The notes: generated by a model not told the origin, from the sequence alone. DNA of 64,000 nucleotides from Anodontia alba (GCA_964016985.1 OZ024828.1:73033264-73097263), one strand, 5' to 3'; numbered from the stretch's first letter, positions 11,086 to 25,500 are shown. Made by a program: numbers and translations.

Positions 11086-11437
11086 GCATCAATAATCACC
11101 TATAATTGTCATTTCTTATTAAACCATGAAAGCGATAATAAAAATGTGCGCATTCAAATGCACTAAATACTTTTGAAACCTTGCTAGTGTGCATAGATTT
11201 GTCTGTATCATGGATGCGTACCGCGAAATTACATTCATCATGAAAACGAACTATAAAATGTGTTTGGTTTCTCACGTGATTGTTTGTGTTTCGTCGGTAA
11301 CAGTCCGATAAATCGGAGAACGAGTTAGGTACGATAATTCCTGTGGTAACCTTGATAAACTGTCAGTATGAGTTTCTTTTCCTTAAATATCAGGAACTGG
11401 CCTTGGGACTCATTGTTGCATATGTCAGGCACCTAGC

Positions 11438-11480
11438 ATGCGTCGTATGGCGTGTTTGACGGCACATGCCCCCCGCCCCT

Positions 11481-11523
<43 letters not shown>

Positions 11524-11760
11524 CCAGAAGATTACTAATGAGGCAGTGGAGACGGGCCTTTTTTACCGACGAGTCCCGTTTAACTCTTTTATCATGGAGA
11601 TGGTCGACGTCGCGTTTGCCGATTTCGTGGGAAACACTTCGCCGACGTTTGCGTTGTCAAGTGGGATAAATTTCAGGATAGTTCTATTATGGTCTGGGGA
11701 GGCATTTCGCATGGTGTAAAATTACAGCTGATTATGATAGCGGGAAGTTTAATAACAGTA
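11438..11760 (+). pseudogene. Tc1-like transposase, catalytic N-half
   Basis: It resumes the Tc1 protein with RRMACLTAHAPRP, then a (CA)n microsatellite (11481-11523) lies inside the coding region. After it come MRQWRRAFFTDESRL, the FTDES motif carrying the first catalytic Asp, and after frameshifts a VWGGISHG-like segment (about 11690-11720). The second half with the other two acidic residues is absent. This is a dead fragment belonging to the same element as 8985-9289. Confidence 0.8.
11481..11523 (+). repeat. (CA)n microsatellite
   Basis: About 20 CA repeats with one TA interruption, inside the Tc1 coding region. Confidence 0.95.
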
Positions 11761-12134
11761 TGAAGTGTTCCGTCCCGTTGCAGTCCCTCTTGTGTAACAA
11801 CATCAATTGATTTCACAGCATTATAATACCGAGGCCCTCCCAGGGGTTCTGGGGAACAGGGGAATACTGTCATTTATTTCAGAGGAACAGGAGAACACAA
11901 GTCTAAAATTGATGGGAACAGAAGACCAAAGGTAATTTCGGGGAGCAGGGAACATAGAAAATTAAGATTTAATTAAATTGATTTTCATTTACAGTTATGG
12001 AGGGTACCTTCCAATGCGTTTCAATTACTTACGTGTTTTGTCACAAACTAAGAAATATTAGAAATTCGTTTAAAAGAAAGGAGTTGCTTTAACCTAAACT
12101 AGTTTAAGCCTAGCGTCTCATAAAAGGGACATTG
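11761..12134. other. Intergenic stretch with weak short repeats
   Basis: GGGGAACAGG-like words recur near 11840-11950 with changing spacing. No gene is visible. Confidence 0.45.
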
Positions 12135-12201
12135 GCAAACAGTGTAGACCGAGATCAGATGTCGCAGAACGCGTCGTCTGATCAGGGTCTACACTGTTTG
12201 C
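12135..12201. mobile_element. GCAAACAGTG hairpin element, copy 1
   Basis: A 67 bp inverted repeat runs GCAAACAGTGTAGACC...GGTCTACACTGTTTGC with GATCAGA/TCTGATC inside and a CGCAGAACGCG centre. The flank TTTAAGCCTAGCGTC...AAAAGGGACAT is shared with the copy at 43030, so the full element is longer than the hairpin. Confidence 0.75.
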
Positions 12202-12452
12202 ATTAAGTTCAGAAACTCCTACTAAACAAGGTTATGATAAAAAAAAAAATAACGAGACACCCCCTATATAGGAAACGGACCAGTCCAAAGAGTCGAGGTA
12301 GAAGAGTCCATTCGGTATAAAAGGCTTAAAATCGTGTGAAAATATTTTAGATGCCTTTTAAAACATTATTTTATATTCAGCATAAAAGTTTACCCTGTGT
12401 TTCTTTTTCACTTTAGTATATTTTCTGTGAAAAGTAAGAAACTTATTATTTA

Positions 12453-12786
12453 TACAGTCGACTCTCGTTATCTCGAAGTCCAAGGCACTATCTAAAACAC
12501 TTCGAGATATCCGTACCTCGACATATCAGATTTTACGAAATTGAGGAAAACAATTAATCGAACAACCACATTTCACAAATGAATATGTAATTTGACTCCT
12601 GAATTTAGAGATTATTGAAAATATTTTGGAAAAGAGGAGAAATTGCTCCTGAGGAGCAATTTCTCCTCTTTTCCATAATATGTTATCTGTTGTTAGGTTT
12701 TCATGTTAAAACTGGGACCAAATTTTCACTTCGAGATAAGCGGTTATTCGAGATAAGCGAGGTAGAGATAACGAGAGTCGACTGTA
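12453..12786 (+). mobile_element. Pogo-like MITE (TACAGTCGACTCTCG), copy 2
   Basis: Same length (334 bp) and structure as the copy at 9503: ends TACAGTCGACTCTCGTTATC and GATAACGAGAGTCGACTGTA, and the central GAAAAGAGGAGAAATTGC hairpin. This copy is the least decayed of the four. Confidence 0.9.
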
Positions 12787-13004
12787 AGTCGCTGTCAAAA
12801 CTGAAATTTTAACAAATTGACATCTGAGGTGATATAGAAACAATTTTCACACTACATTGTATCTGAATTTCACTGTCGTAACTGAACGAAATATATAATG
12901 TTTATATCATCGACTTTAGATAAGAAAACGAATTTGTTAAACGTAGTTACTATCTCCTATTGTAAATAAATATTGAAAACATGTCGAATAAACGTTTCGT
13001 ATAC

Positions 13005-13222
13005 TAGGCAAATTTTTCACCAGACGACATATTGAAATATTTTTCTTAATTTTTTCTCAGAACAGGATTTGACAGTTCATGCAAATTGTCTCCATTAGAG
13101 ACAATTTGCATAAGATGTCAAATCTTTTTTTTTTTTTTTTTTGGGGGGGGGGGGGGGGAAGTTAGGACAACATCATAAATATTTTTCATCTGCTGAATTT
13201 GCCCAGAGAGTTGTAAAGGTTA
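13005..13222. mobile_element. GTCGTCTGCTGAA MITE, copy 1
   Basis: The family has terminal inverted TTTTCAGCAGACGACAT / GTCGTCTGCTGAA motifs and an inner hairpin TTTGACA...CATGCAAATTGTCTC around a short centre. Here the right half is split by a T-run and G-run (13122-13158). Confidence 0.7.
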
Positions 13223-13314
13223 AATTTAAATAAAGGTAGATTTCAACCAGGAACTGAAGTTTAAAATCAATCAGTCGGTTATTGCGCATGCTTACTGATA
13301 AGAGACATGAAAAA

Positions 13315-13369
13315 ATGGCTAAATTCTGTGGATGGATAGTTGGTTGTTACATTTTAATTCTTACTCAAG
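13315..13369 (+). CDS. CYYR1-like gene, coding exon 1 (signal peptide)
   Basis: ATG at 13315 opens MAKFCGWIVGCYILILTQ, a short hydrophobic signal-peptide core, and the exon ends one base into the next codon at CAAG|GTATAC. Exon 2 begins with the two bases that finish this codon (G|GT, Gly), so the joined sequence reads LTQGVVSGDYC, with a likely cleavage near VSG. It was chosen because it is a start, a hydrophobic stretch and a donor in the required phase. The intron would be 14.8 kb, so another first exon cannot be excluded. Confidence 0.6.
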
Positions 13370-16300
13370 GTATACTCGGGCATGTATACTCATGATGAAC
13401 AAAGAAAATATAAACTTTATCGTCTCAGGACACTGCATGTAGTGCCTAGTTTTGTTTTCTCTTCTTGTTTTCTCTTTCTTTCATTCATTCGTTCTTCTTT
13501 CTTTCTTTCTTTCTTTGTTTTCTTTCTTTACACCGGATGTTTCTGTTTGTTTGTAATTTAGTTTCATTTTATTGCTTCAGTGACTTTGGAACGGTAAGTA
13601 TCGCCTTGCTACAACAAAATTATAAAAGTATAGATTATAGTATTTTTATACGCCACACGATAGTGGCGAGGAAATATGGTTTCACATTAATCGTCCGTGT
13701 GTCTGTCCGCCCGTCAGTTTGTCGTTGAGTAAATATCAATGACTTTTTACCAAACTTAGTGTATGCATTGATATTGTGGAGATCTGGTTCGCGATAGCTA
13801 ATGGGCATATTCCGTCAATTTCTGACAGAGTTATCTGCCCGCCACACGTCTGTATGTTCGTTTCTGGGCGATAATTGGAGTAAATGTTAACGAATTATAT
13901 TAACGAATTTTACCAAACGCAGATGCGGAGTCTGATTAGGGCCTTCGCTGTCAGCAAACAGAATTATTGGATACTAGAGAATATTTCAATGGAGATCACA
14001 ATGCCCGGTTGAGACTTGTATGGTGATTTTAATCCGCACATTTTGCGCATGTTCGAAGGCACATTTTCGCTTGACGCGGCTATCAATGAAAGGACCAACG
14101 TCATGCAAAACGAGTGATTTCTAGACACATACGGATATAAAAAAGGCCCAGACCAGCCTTTTAAGCTCACCTGAGCAAGGCTTAGGATAAGCTATTGTGA
14201 TCATTTGCCGCCCGTCGTCTGTCCACACCTTTGAACGACTTCATCTCTAAAACCACTGAGCCAATTTTCATCAAACTTCATGTGGAATTGTTTGTTAAAA
14301 GTAGATTGACAATTTATATAAATGGTCACGGTCCGTTAATCAAGATGGCTGCCATGCCCATATATGGTAAAAACACTTTAACCTTTCTCTCTAGAACCAA
14401 GAAAGACATAAGGCTGAATCTTGGTATGTAGCATCGAGAACTCATGGTCTTCCAAGTTTATTCAAATGATCAGCGTAGGTTGACCTTTGACCTTTTTTAC
14501 GGCAAGGTCAAATTTACATTCCCATACATTGATATGGGAAAATACGGGAAAATCCTTTACTCAAAATGTATTAAAAACTACACTCTGAAACTAACTGTAT
14601 ATAATTAAAGAAGTAAAACTTTTCGGATACAATTCAAATTTTGTCCCCTGGGGGTTATCTGCCCTTGCCTCTCGGCTATATACATGTATATAATCGTGTT
14701 ATATTTAAACGTTTTCTTGTCTAAAACCGTTTGAACAATTTTAATCAGATTTCATATGGGGACTATGAAGCGGTATTGATAATTTGTTCAAATGGTTCTG
14801 CACCATTAAACAAGATGGCCGCCATGCCCATATATGGTAGAAAACTCTTAAAAATCTTCTTCTTCAGAACCAAGAAAGCTTTTAGGCTGAACCTCGATAT
14901 ATGGCATGGGAAACTAAAGGTCTACTAAATTATATCATTTGATCTTTTTACTGTATGGTCATCTTTGCGTCCCCATACATTTGTATGGGAAAATGTTGAA
15001 AAATCATTTTCTCATAATTTAAAAACGGACTAAAGTTTGAAACTTCCAATAATTGCTAAAATAAGTCAAACTTTTCAGTTATGATCAAACTTTTGTCCCC
15101 CGGTAATTACATGTATCTGCCGTTCCTCTGGGCTATGTATAGAATCGTGTCATCTTTAAACGTCTTCTTGCCTGAAAACGTTTGACCAGTTTTCGTAAGA
15201 TTTCACATGGAGCCTTCTATTAAAGAGATATTGATATTTTGTTCCATATATGGTAAAAAAAAAAAAAAAAAATATTAAAAACCAAGAAAGCTTTTAGGCT
15301 GAATCTTGGTATGTAGCATCGGGAACTCCAAGTCTACTTAGTTTATTCAAATGATGATTCTATGATGACTTTTTATATTTTTCTTTGATCAAAGTCAAAT
15401 TTGCGTTCCTATAAATTTGTATGGGGAAAATGTTGAAAAATCATTCTCTCAAAATATAGAGACTAATGGTTTTAACTTACCATGTATAACTAAAGTAATA
15501 AAACGTACTAGTTACAGTCAACTTTTTACGGCAAGGTTATATTTGCTTCTCATTACACCTACATGAAAAAAAAATATTGGAAAATCATTCCTCAAAATGT
15601 GTTAAAGACTAATGTTTTAACTTTCAATATGTAGCAAACATTTCTTTTACAAAACCTTGCCCCGTGTCCCTTGGCTGTATGCATGCATAAATCTATATAG
15701 TCTTTTTAGCTCACCTCAGCCAGAAGCTCAGGATGAGCTATTGTGATCATTCGTAGTCCGTCTCACGTCCGCCCATCCATCTGTCCGTCATCTGTCCACA
15801 CCTTTGAATGACTTCTCTAAAACTCCTTGGCCAGTTGTTTTCAAACTTCATTTGGAGCCTTCTGTCAAAGGAGGATTTAAAATGTGTACAAATAGTCACG
15901 GTACGTGAAATATGCTGGCCGCCATAGCCATATATAGTAAAAACGCTTAAAAATCTGCTTCTCCAGAACCTAGAAAGCTATGAGGCTGAATTTTGGTATA
16001 TATAGCATCGAAGCCTCAATATCTACCAAATTTGCTGAAATGATGATCCCGGATGACCTTTGACCTTTTTACGGCAAGGTCAAATTTGTGTCCCCATACT
16101 TTTTTATGGAGAAAATGTTAAATATCAATTTCTCAAAATGTACTAATGGCTGAATGTGCCCCAGGAGTTATCCACCCTTATGTATTAGGTATAGTATTTT
16201 TAAACGTCTTTCCTCTGAAACCGCTCGACCAATTTTCACAAGATTTCACATGGGGCCTTCTGTCGAAGATATATTGACAATTTATTTAAATGGTTACAAA

Positions 16301-18370
16301 CCATTGAACAAGATGGTCGCAATGTCCATATTTGGCAAAAACACCATTAATAATTCTTCTTCTCCAAGAAATATTTAAGGCTGAATCTTCGTATATAGCA
16401 CTGGGGACTCAAGATCTATCAAGTTTGTTCAGATGATGATCCCAGGATGACCTTTGATTTGCTTACGACAAGGTAAAATTTGTATCTCCTTACAAAATTT
16501 AGGAAAATCATTTTCTCAAATGTATTAAAGACAAATAGCTGAAGCTTACAATGTAATATTAAAGTAGTAAAACCTTTTAGTTACGATCAAAATTTTGTCC
16601 CCGTTGTGGGGGTGAGGGTATTTTTCCTTACCCCTGGGCTTTAAACATATATAAAATCGTGTAATCTTTAAATGTCTTCTTCTCTAAACCGCTTTTCACT
16701 CGGTATCACGTTGGGCTTACTGTTACAACCACGCAACCAGCGTGGTTGGGGTGGGGTAGGGTATCTTCCCTTACCCCTGGGCTTTAAACATATATAAAAT
16801 CGTGTAATCTTTAAATGTCTTCTTCTCTGAAACCGTTTTTCACTACGTATCACGTTGGGCTTACTGTTACAACTCCGCAACCAGCAGTTTAGCTATAGGA
16901 TAGCTGCCGTCGGTTCATAAAAGGGCAATTACGTCAGATCACACTGACACCTTACACAAGAATTTGCGTCACAAGTGTCAAGTTTGTCAAAGTATAAAGT
17001 AACCGCAATCCATATTTAGCATCACCAATACCGGTAAACCTAATCCTCACAAAGAAGAGGGCGGAGCTAAGCGATTGTCAAAAATCTACTACTGCAATCC
17101 CGCTTTCTTCAGATTCGCGCTGCATATTTGATATTGTCTGGTCGCCGCGGGTCATGTTTGAAATTGTTGATTAGAACTCTCTGGGCAATTTCAGCATACA
17201 ACATATCGCGATGATACTTTTCTTATTTTTTTCCAGAAAGCAGAATAGAATTCAACATTTCATGCAAATTGTCTCTACTGGACGAACAGGATGAAATGTC
17301 AAATCCTGTTTCCTGGGAAAAATAAGAAAAATATTTCAAAATGTCGTCTGCTGAAAAATGATGTTTAGCACTTTGGATAAAAAATCACTATACAACATTT
17401 TGAAATATTTTTATCCCCACGCTTTTTTAAACAAGAGGGTCATGATGGCCCTTTATCGCTCACCTGAGTATCATAGCACTCAAGGAGAATATGACTTAAT
17501 CAGAGGAACATTTCTGTGCATTTATTTTGAAATCAGGCCATAGGCCTAGCAGATGTTGTTTAAAGGCTTTTCTATTTTTAGCTCTGGTGGTCATTTTGTT
17601 CAGCAGAGCAGAACCATTTTAGCAATTCTGGTAAAGGGGCATTAGAGGACTATTTCTGTGAAATTATTGTGCAATTGGGTCCTTGGCCTAGGAGGAGATG
17701 TTGTTTAAAGATTTTCCTTTTTTTTTTTTTTTTTTTTGCTCTGGATGCCATTTTGTTTAGCGGAACGGCACCATTTTAGCGTTTTGGTAGAGGGTCACTC
17801 AAGGAGCATTCCTGTAAAATTATTTCAAAATCCATTAACCAGTTTAGGAGATGTCTTTTAAGCAAATTGTTGTCAGATGCATGACAGTCTGCGTCCTTTT
17901 TTCTATTTTTTAGCTCTGGTAGCCATTTTGTTAAGCCAAAGGGGCCATTTTAGCAATTTTGGTCAAGGGAAATAAGAGGAACATTTCTGTGAAATTATTT
18001 TGAAATCCGGACATAGGCCTAAGAGGAGATGTTAGTTAAAGGTTTTTCTATTTAAGCACTGGTGGTCATTTTGTTCAGCAGAGCAAAACCATTTTAGCAA
18101 TCTTGGTAAAGGGGCATTAGAGGAACATTTCTGTGACATTATTTTGAAATCGAGTTACAAGCCTGGGAGGAGATGTCATTTAAAAGTTTTATTTCTATTT
18201 TTAGCTCTGGCGGCTATTTTGTTCAGCCGAGCAGGACCATTTTTGCAATTTTGGTAGAGGGTCACTCAAGGAACAGTCCTGTAATATTATTTCAAAATCT
18301 ATTAACCCGTTTAGGAGGAGATGTCTCTTAAGTAAATTGTTGATAGATGAATGACAGCCTACGCCCTTTT

Positions 18371-18402
<32 letters not shown>

Positions 18403-21400
18403 CTTCTTCTTCTTCTTCTTCTTTTTTATCTCTGGTGGTCATTTTGTTTAAATTATTTCAAAATACATTAACCGGTTTAGGAGAAGATGTCTGTTAAGTA
18501 AATTGTTGACAGGCGCATGACAGTCTACGCCCTTTTTCTATTTTTAAGCTCTGGAAACCATTTTGTTCAGCAGAGCCAAACCATTTTAGCAGTTTTAGTA
18601 AAGGGGATTAGAGAAACATTTCAGTGAAATTATTTTGAAATCGAGCCCTTGGCCTAGAAGAAGATGTAAAACATTCATGTTTTTTTTCTTTTTTTTAGCT
18701 CTGGCGGCCATTTTATTCTACGGAGCAAAACCATTATAGCAATTTTGGTAAAGGGGCATGAGGGAAACATTTCTGTGAAATTATTTTGAAATCGGGCCAT
18801 TGGCCTGGGAGGAAATATCGTTTAAATGTTGTTGTTGTTTTTTTGGGGTTTTTTTGTTGTTGTTTTTTCTATTTTTAGCTCTGGTGGCCATTTAGTTTAG
18901 CGGAGCAGATCCATTAAGGCAATTTTGGTAAAGGGGCATGAGAGGAGACGAACATTTCTGTGAAATTGTTTTGAAATCGGGCCGTTGGCCTGGGAGGAGA
19001 TCTCGTTTGAAGGTGTTTTTTTTTTTTATTATTATTATTTTTAGCTCTGGCAGCCATTTTGTTTAACGGAGCGGAACCATTTAGGCAATTTTGGTAAAGG
19101 GGCGTGAGATGAACATTTCTGTGTAATTATTTTGAAATCGGGCTATTGGCCTTGGAGAAGATGTCGTTTAAAGGTTGTTGTTGTTTGTTTTTTTTTGTTG
19201 TTGTTGTTGTTTTTTTTTTTGTTTTTTTTTTGTTTTTTTTTCTATTTTTAGCTCTGGCGGCTATCCTTTTTAGCGGAGCGGAACCATTTAGGCAATTGAG
19301 AAGAATACTTTTGAAATCGGGCCATTGGCCTGGGAGGAGAGGCCTGTCGTTTAAAGATTTTATCTATTTTAGCTCTGGTGGCCATTTTGTTTTGCAGAGC
19401 GAAACCATTTAGGCAATTTTGGTAGAGGGTCACCCAAGGAACATTCCTGTAAAATTATTTTAAAATCCATTCACTGGTTTAGGAGGAGATGTCTTTTAAG
19501 TAAAAAGTTGACAGACGGACGACGGACGACGCACGACGGACAAAGACCGGTCACAAAAGCTCACCTTGAGCCTTTGGCTCAGGTTAGCTAAAAAGCGATG
19601 GGGATATTTTTAATGCCTCCATCCGTGCGTCCGTCTACCCATCACGCTATCTCCTCCTAAACCACTGGGCGGAATTCAACCAACTTGCTACATCACTTCC
19701 CCTTATGGTAAGGGTGTGCAAGAGCAACATTATTTTTCCGTGCGTCCGTCCGTCCGTGCGTCCGTCGTCGGTCCATTTGTCTGTCAAGCCTCCTCTTAAA
19801 CCACTGTGCAGAATTCAACCAAACTTGTTACATCACTTCCCCTCATGGCAAGAGTGTGCGAGAGCAACATTATATTTGCGTGCGTCCGTCCTTGCATCCG
19901 TCTTTCGTCCATCTGTCCGTCATGCGATCTCCTTCTAAACCACTGGGCGGAATTTAACCAAACTTGCTACATCACTTCCCCTCATGGTAAGGGTGTGCTA
20001 GAGCAACATTATTTTTCTGTGCATCTATCCGTCCGTACGTCCGTCGTCCTCCCCTCTCTCCGTCACACATTCTCCTCCTAGACCACGGGTTAGAATTCAA
20101 TCATTTCCCCTCATGGTAAGAGTGTGCGAAAGCAACATTTTTTTCCGTGCGTCCGTCCTACCACGCGTCCGTCGTCCGTCCATCTGTCCGTCACGCTATC
20201 TTCTACTAAACCACCAGGCGGAATTCAACCAAACTTGCTACATCACTTCCCCTTATAATAAGGGCGTGCGAGAGCAACATTATTTTTCTGTGCGTTCGTC
20301 CGTCCCTGCATCCGTCGTCCATCCATCTGTCCGTCACGCTATCTCCTTCTAAACCACTTGGCGGAATTCAATCAAACTTGGTACATCACTTCCCCTCATG
20401 GAAAGGGTGTTCGAGATTAACATTATTTTTCCATGCGTCCGTCCATCTGTCCATCACGCTATCCTCCTAAACCACTGGGCGGAATTTGACCAAACTTGTT
20501 ACATGACCTCCCCACATGGTAAGCGTGTGCGAGAGCAAGTCCGTCGGTCCATACGTCCGTCCATCAGTTGTGCTATTAGCAACTTTAGCAACAAGCACCC
20601 GACCATAAAACGTGTCACAGGCGTAAAACTAGTCAAACAATTAATTAGCGACGAACAAAATCCAATTTTTGACCAATTTTTATCAAAACAAGGAAAATAT
20701 TTTAGGTCGAATGGTCACCCTGAATAAGTGGAAAATGAAAGCGCGTGCTTTTTGGATGGCAGTTATACACGGGATAGGTTGGTGCACCCCTTCCATTTCG
20801 TGTTAAGGAGAGGTGCAAAGGAACATCGATGGATACTCCAAGAATATGGACTGCGGCTCTATGGCATTAAAAATCATGAAAATTTAAACATGGCGATTCC
20901 TGTCCGTGATGTTATTGGGGGTGGTTGGGTGAGGCAAAGGTGTCGTGTCACTGGGGCGTCCAACTGATACTGGCTGACAATAGGGCAATGACTACTATCC
21001 TTGCAGCAGGTAAAAGTAGAGGGACAATGCTTTTATTTCTTCTGTTTCTTCATTTTCCGTCATTCAATTTCCTCTTTCTCTCGTCCCTCTCTTTCATCTC
21101 CTCTACTATCTCTTCTTTCTCTTCTCCCTTTCTCTGGGAGACGAAACAAAATGACCCACAAGGGTTGACATACATGTCGTTAAACCCCAACACAATCAAT
21201 CAATATTGTTAATATATTTAAACATCCTAACCAGGAATTCATTTTTCATTTTCATGTTCTGTCCATGATTAAGCGTGTAGGTTGTCTTCAAACTTTCGTT
21301 TTTGACAGTTTTCGGGCGTTACAGTTCTATAGTCTGTATGTTTGTTTCTCAGTAGCGGACTTGCCTACTAAAAATGATGCTGTAACATCTTGGACCCAAT

Positions 21401-22460
21401 ACATTCTATTGGTTCCGAGGTAACATCGATGCGCTCATTGTGATTTATTGAACACTGTGACAAGGCGTACAGTAAATTTTCGCATTCAATTCAATAAGCT
21501 TCCGTTTTCGTGATATGATCAGTGCCCCCCACCCACCCCCTTCCCCAAACAAAAAAAAAATAAATAAATAAATAGTATTACTCAACAAGTGACTGCTGGA
21601 GCATACATATTTCTCGGGCGATGATAAAACTGAACAGAAGACCATAACAATTCGTAAAGAGTCCGTGTATATATACAAATAGGTTTCCTAGCCATATAAG
21701 CGTTTAGGGTCCACCGTTAGACACAAATAGGATCACTATCCATTTAGTTTTCAAATTTCACGCATTAAAGTTGAAATGTAAATACTCATGCGACCCATGG
21801 ATTGTAACTATATATTTGTTCAACAGATATTTTCGATATAACACTAAGAAAAGGATGGGAAACGTTTTACAACTGCTGAAAATGATGTTTTTGTCACCCT
21901 TTGGCCTTCAGCTGACACGCCGTTCCAATTTCTGTAGCTTGTTTGAAGTATTTCTCCGTAATCTTTTAGACTAACACAGTCTAATTTAAGCAAATAAATA
22001 TTGTTAGAGTTCCGTAGCACTGAGGTTTTATTGATACATATGGCCATAATTATTATTTGCCTTACCTTTTCAACGTCCTACTTGCCGTTTTTATTGTTTA
22101 CTACGGATAGGCTACGTTGCCAGAACAAATAGGTCTCTAGAAATGCATTTTTGCGCAGATAGGCTGCGTAACGTCTGTATACCGTGAAGTTTGTTCAAAT
22201 GATGATTCTAGTATGACCTTTGACCTTTTGATGGCACAGTCAAATTTCTGTCCTGGTTGCGGTGGCAATACTGGAAGAATGTTGCATCATCACGAAATCA
22301 TATCTATATAATTTTGACCCCCTTAAACCCCGCTTTTATACAGCAAAACTGGGGGTTTACATGGGTATACATTATTTTTTCTTATTTCTGCTCAAAAACA
22401 TAGATTGTAGGTTCTAACTAGTACCCACAATCTATGCTTTCAGCAGAAATTTAAAAATAT

Positions 22461-22500
<40 letters not shown>

Positions 22501-25500
22501 CTTCAAAATTTTCCTTTTTTGGTTCAAAGATTTTCAATATATTTGAATAGGAGTGTTTTCTTAATGTGGCCTCTGAAGATATGCGATAAGTGTTTTAATC
22601 CGGTAATCGAATCGTGGTCCCTCGACCTCTTGTTATCATTATGTTAACGTCTATATAATGTGTACACCTTATTCCTCTATAATGAACTTGACCTTAACAA
22701 GGGTATGAAGGGATCTACGTTATAAAGGAGATTTTCAGAATATTGCAATAAATAATCTAGCTTTACAATATGTTTGTATCTTCTAGCAACCATTTTAGTA
22801 CACATATCTTAAGACAGCTTTATAACCAAAATCTTTCTCATTTCCTATATCATATGTTGAAAATGCCATGACTTTTATAGCTCTAGATTAAACGGTTATC
22901 AAGCTAAAATTGTTCCTATTTCTTCACAAAGCATATAGTGTGAGTACTAATTGAAAGCTCCTTATTAAGGCGCTTGTAATGAGTACCGCATCATTTTATA
23001 GAGAATTAAGAAAAATATCAGTTATGGCTTTAGGCTAAAATGGCTTATCAAAAGCTATGCTAAAGAAGTATATATTTAATATAGATTTGTTAATGTAATG
23101 ATTTTATTTTATATAGAGTTTTTTAAATATTGTTCTCATTTCACATAGATTTGATAACGTAAGGTTCTTATTTTTAATAGATTTTTTAACATAATATTCT
23201 TATTTTACATAGATTTGTTAACATAATGATTTTATTTTACACAGATTTGTTAATGTAATGTTCGCATCTTACATGAATTTGTTAACGTAACTTTCTTATT
23301 TTACATAGATTTGTAAACATAATGTTCTCATTTTACATACATTTGTTAACGTAATATTCTCATTTTCACCTTGTCCAACCGTAACGCCTGAGAACCGGTC
23401 GTAACGCCGGATTTTCGGTCAAATAACGCCGGATTACGGTTATTTTCGTATGAATCACCACCATTTGAAGAACCGCGTTTGACGTTGGTTAGAAAAAAAA
23501 TATTTATTTAAAATATTAAAACAGGTTGATCGAACATGAAAAGTAGCCTATCAAGATCTACATATATTCTTTTAACTGCCGAATCTTCAATTTATACATA
23601 CACTTTGCTGAAATTGCCAAACACTCAAAGAGAAAAATTGCTTAGCATGTTCGGCCATACGATAAGAAAACATTCTAACCAGAAGGGTTCGTACTTTTTT
23701 CATTTTCTTAAAATTCATGATCAACTGGTTGATGGAGATGCATTTGAAAATGACCTTGTACCACAAAATTGCCGTTACTAAGATTGTTTTACCGACGGAA
23801 CAAAGGCCGAGGCACAATCCTCTAAATTTAAGGTAACGCCGGATAAAACGGTATCTTCTTGATCTACAACTAGCCAGTATTCTCGCTGATAAACAAACTT
23901 GTAAAGGTAATATTTGACGTTTATTTTATCTACACAGTCCAATACCAATACCAATTAATCGATACTATAAATTTTCTTAGTTTTTGTATAAGAAGTATCT
24001 GAATGTATCGATCACATACAAAATCAAGCACCTCTGTGTACTTGAAAAAATATTTAGATCCATGTACTTTATCCACAGGTTTGATGTGTTTACCACTTGT
24101 AGCGGCGGTTGGTCGACATAAAAGTGCACAAGGCTGTGACCTTATGTTTCTGTATCTACTTTATTGTGTTACTTGGTTCATGTCTCCTGTTTCACACGTG
24201 CCCTTCAATATTACGTGCTTACCTTAAACAGGGCCATGTGCAAATAAACAGATATCACATGACACCGACTTCCGCCTCAATATACATTATATACTTCCTT
24301 CAACTGTGATCGTAATGATGTTGTGAAACTGATTTTTTGAGGATTTTGCCGAAATTAATGAAATACGACAAGCAAAACGCCTTCCCCGCGTGGTAGGGTG
24401 TACGAGAGCAATATTATTTTTCACTTCCCTCTGCTAAGTGATGAAAGTTAGGGGCACGGGATTTGTGATGGCATACCAAAAACTACACGATTAGCTTATT
24501 TTGTGCATTTTATCGCTGTCTTAGCCCCGGTGAATCGCTCACAAACTTAAAATAAAGCCTATGCTATTTGGCACACCTAACCTCTACACCCGAGAAATAT
24601 ATATACTTTTACATTGGTTTTTCGTTTACATGAGGACTTCAAGGAGAAGTGGAGTCTATCCAATTCACGAGCCGAATCAACCAGACATGGAGGTTTCTGT
24701 TGCTAGCCTAATTCAGCAGACGACAAACTGATGATGTTTTTTCTTATCCCCCTCCCCCCCCCCCCCTTCCGCCCGCCCCCCCCCCCCCCCCCCCCCCCCC
24801 AAAAAAAAGGCTATGAAATTTCATGCAAATTGTCTCCAATCGAGACAAAGCCAAAACCTGTTTCCTGAAAAGTTAAGAAAAAAATATTTCAATGTCATCT
24901 GTTGAAAATTTTACGCAGAGTGCTAAGCATTAGCAATTGATCTAGTCTCCTAACTACGTCTTTCAAAAACGAGGTTTTATGTGCATTACCATGCTATCAA
25001 CCATCCTCCTGCAAATATTTGTTAAGTCACATTTAGTAGTCCTTTAGTAAAAAAAAATAAAAAAAAATGCGCTGCAAAGATTTTGACAAATAAATTTTGT
25101 TGAGATTTTAGATTACCTCCCTTGTCTAGTAGAACTTACTTTTGTACATTATTTGTAACCGTCAAAGCCTGTCATCCATAAACAAACACTTGTTCTGCGT
25201 GCACATTGCCCACACAACAACTGTGCAATAGCTCTTCGAAACTGTTACCGTATTACCTGAGCAAAAACGGACACGAGGCTTGAGGTTATATAGATGAAGA
25301 GTGATAGGGATGTATCAGGTAGTCATGTTATGACATTTTATATACAGGGACCTGAAATACAGAAATAATGAAATGCTTTACTAACCAGATTTAAATGATA
25401 ATTGGACCTATTCTAGAAAAAAGACAACTCAGAAGACATGTTGTAGCTGCAACTGCATCTTGCCACGATAGCGATTTTAATATACAAATGCTATGTACAG

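Larger units (their letters stand above)
9290..11437. mobile_element. 2.15 kb insertion splitting the Tc1 transposase
   Basis: The Tc1 protein breaks off after GPPMT and resumes with RRMACLTAHAPRP at 11438. The flanks are similar: ATGAGACGTATG near 9280-9291 and ATGCGTCGTATG at 11438-11449, matching at 10 of 12 positions. This fits a diverged target duplication. The insert is AT-rich, has no credible coding frame, and holds a pogo-like MITE (9503-9836), an old CATYACG MITE (10435-10640) and the hairpin repeat at 10720-11085. Its own ends are not recognised. Confidence 0.55.

Noticed and set aside
9290..11437. Host intron within an active Tc1 gene
   Set aside because: Tc1 genes have no intron here, the borders lack splice sites in frame, and the coding parts hold stop codons.
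19705..20727. Frames with repeated RPSVRPSV-like residues
   Set aside because: They come from the CGTCCGTCC leads of a tandem array.
20728..21212. 79- and 95-codon frames
   Set aside because: No recognisable domain, located among repeats, the second ends in a retroposon tail.
23536..23781. 81-codon frame in the 3.2 kb element
   Set aside because: It lies in a terminal inverted repeat and is broken in the partner arm.
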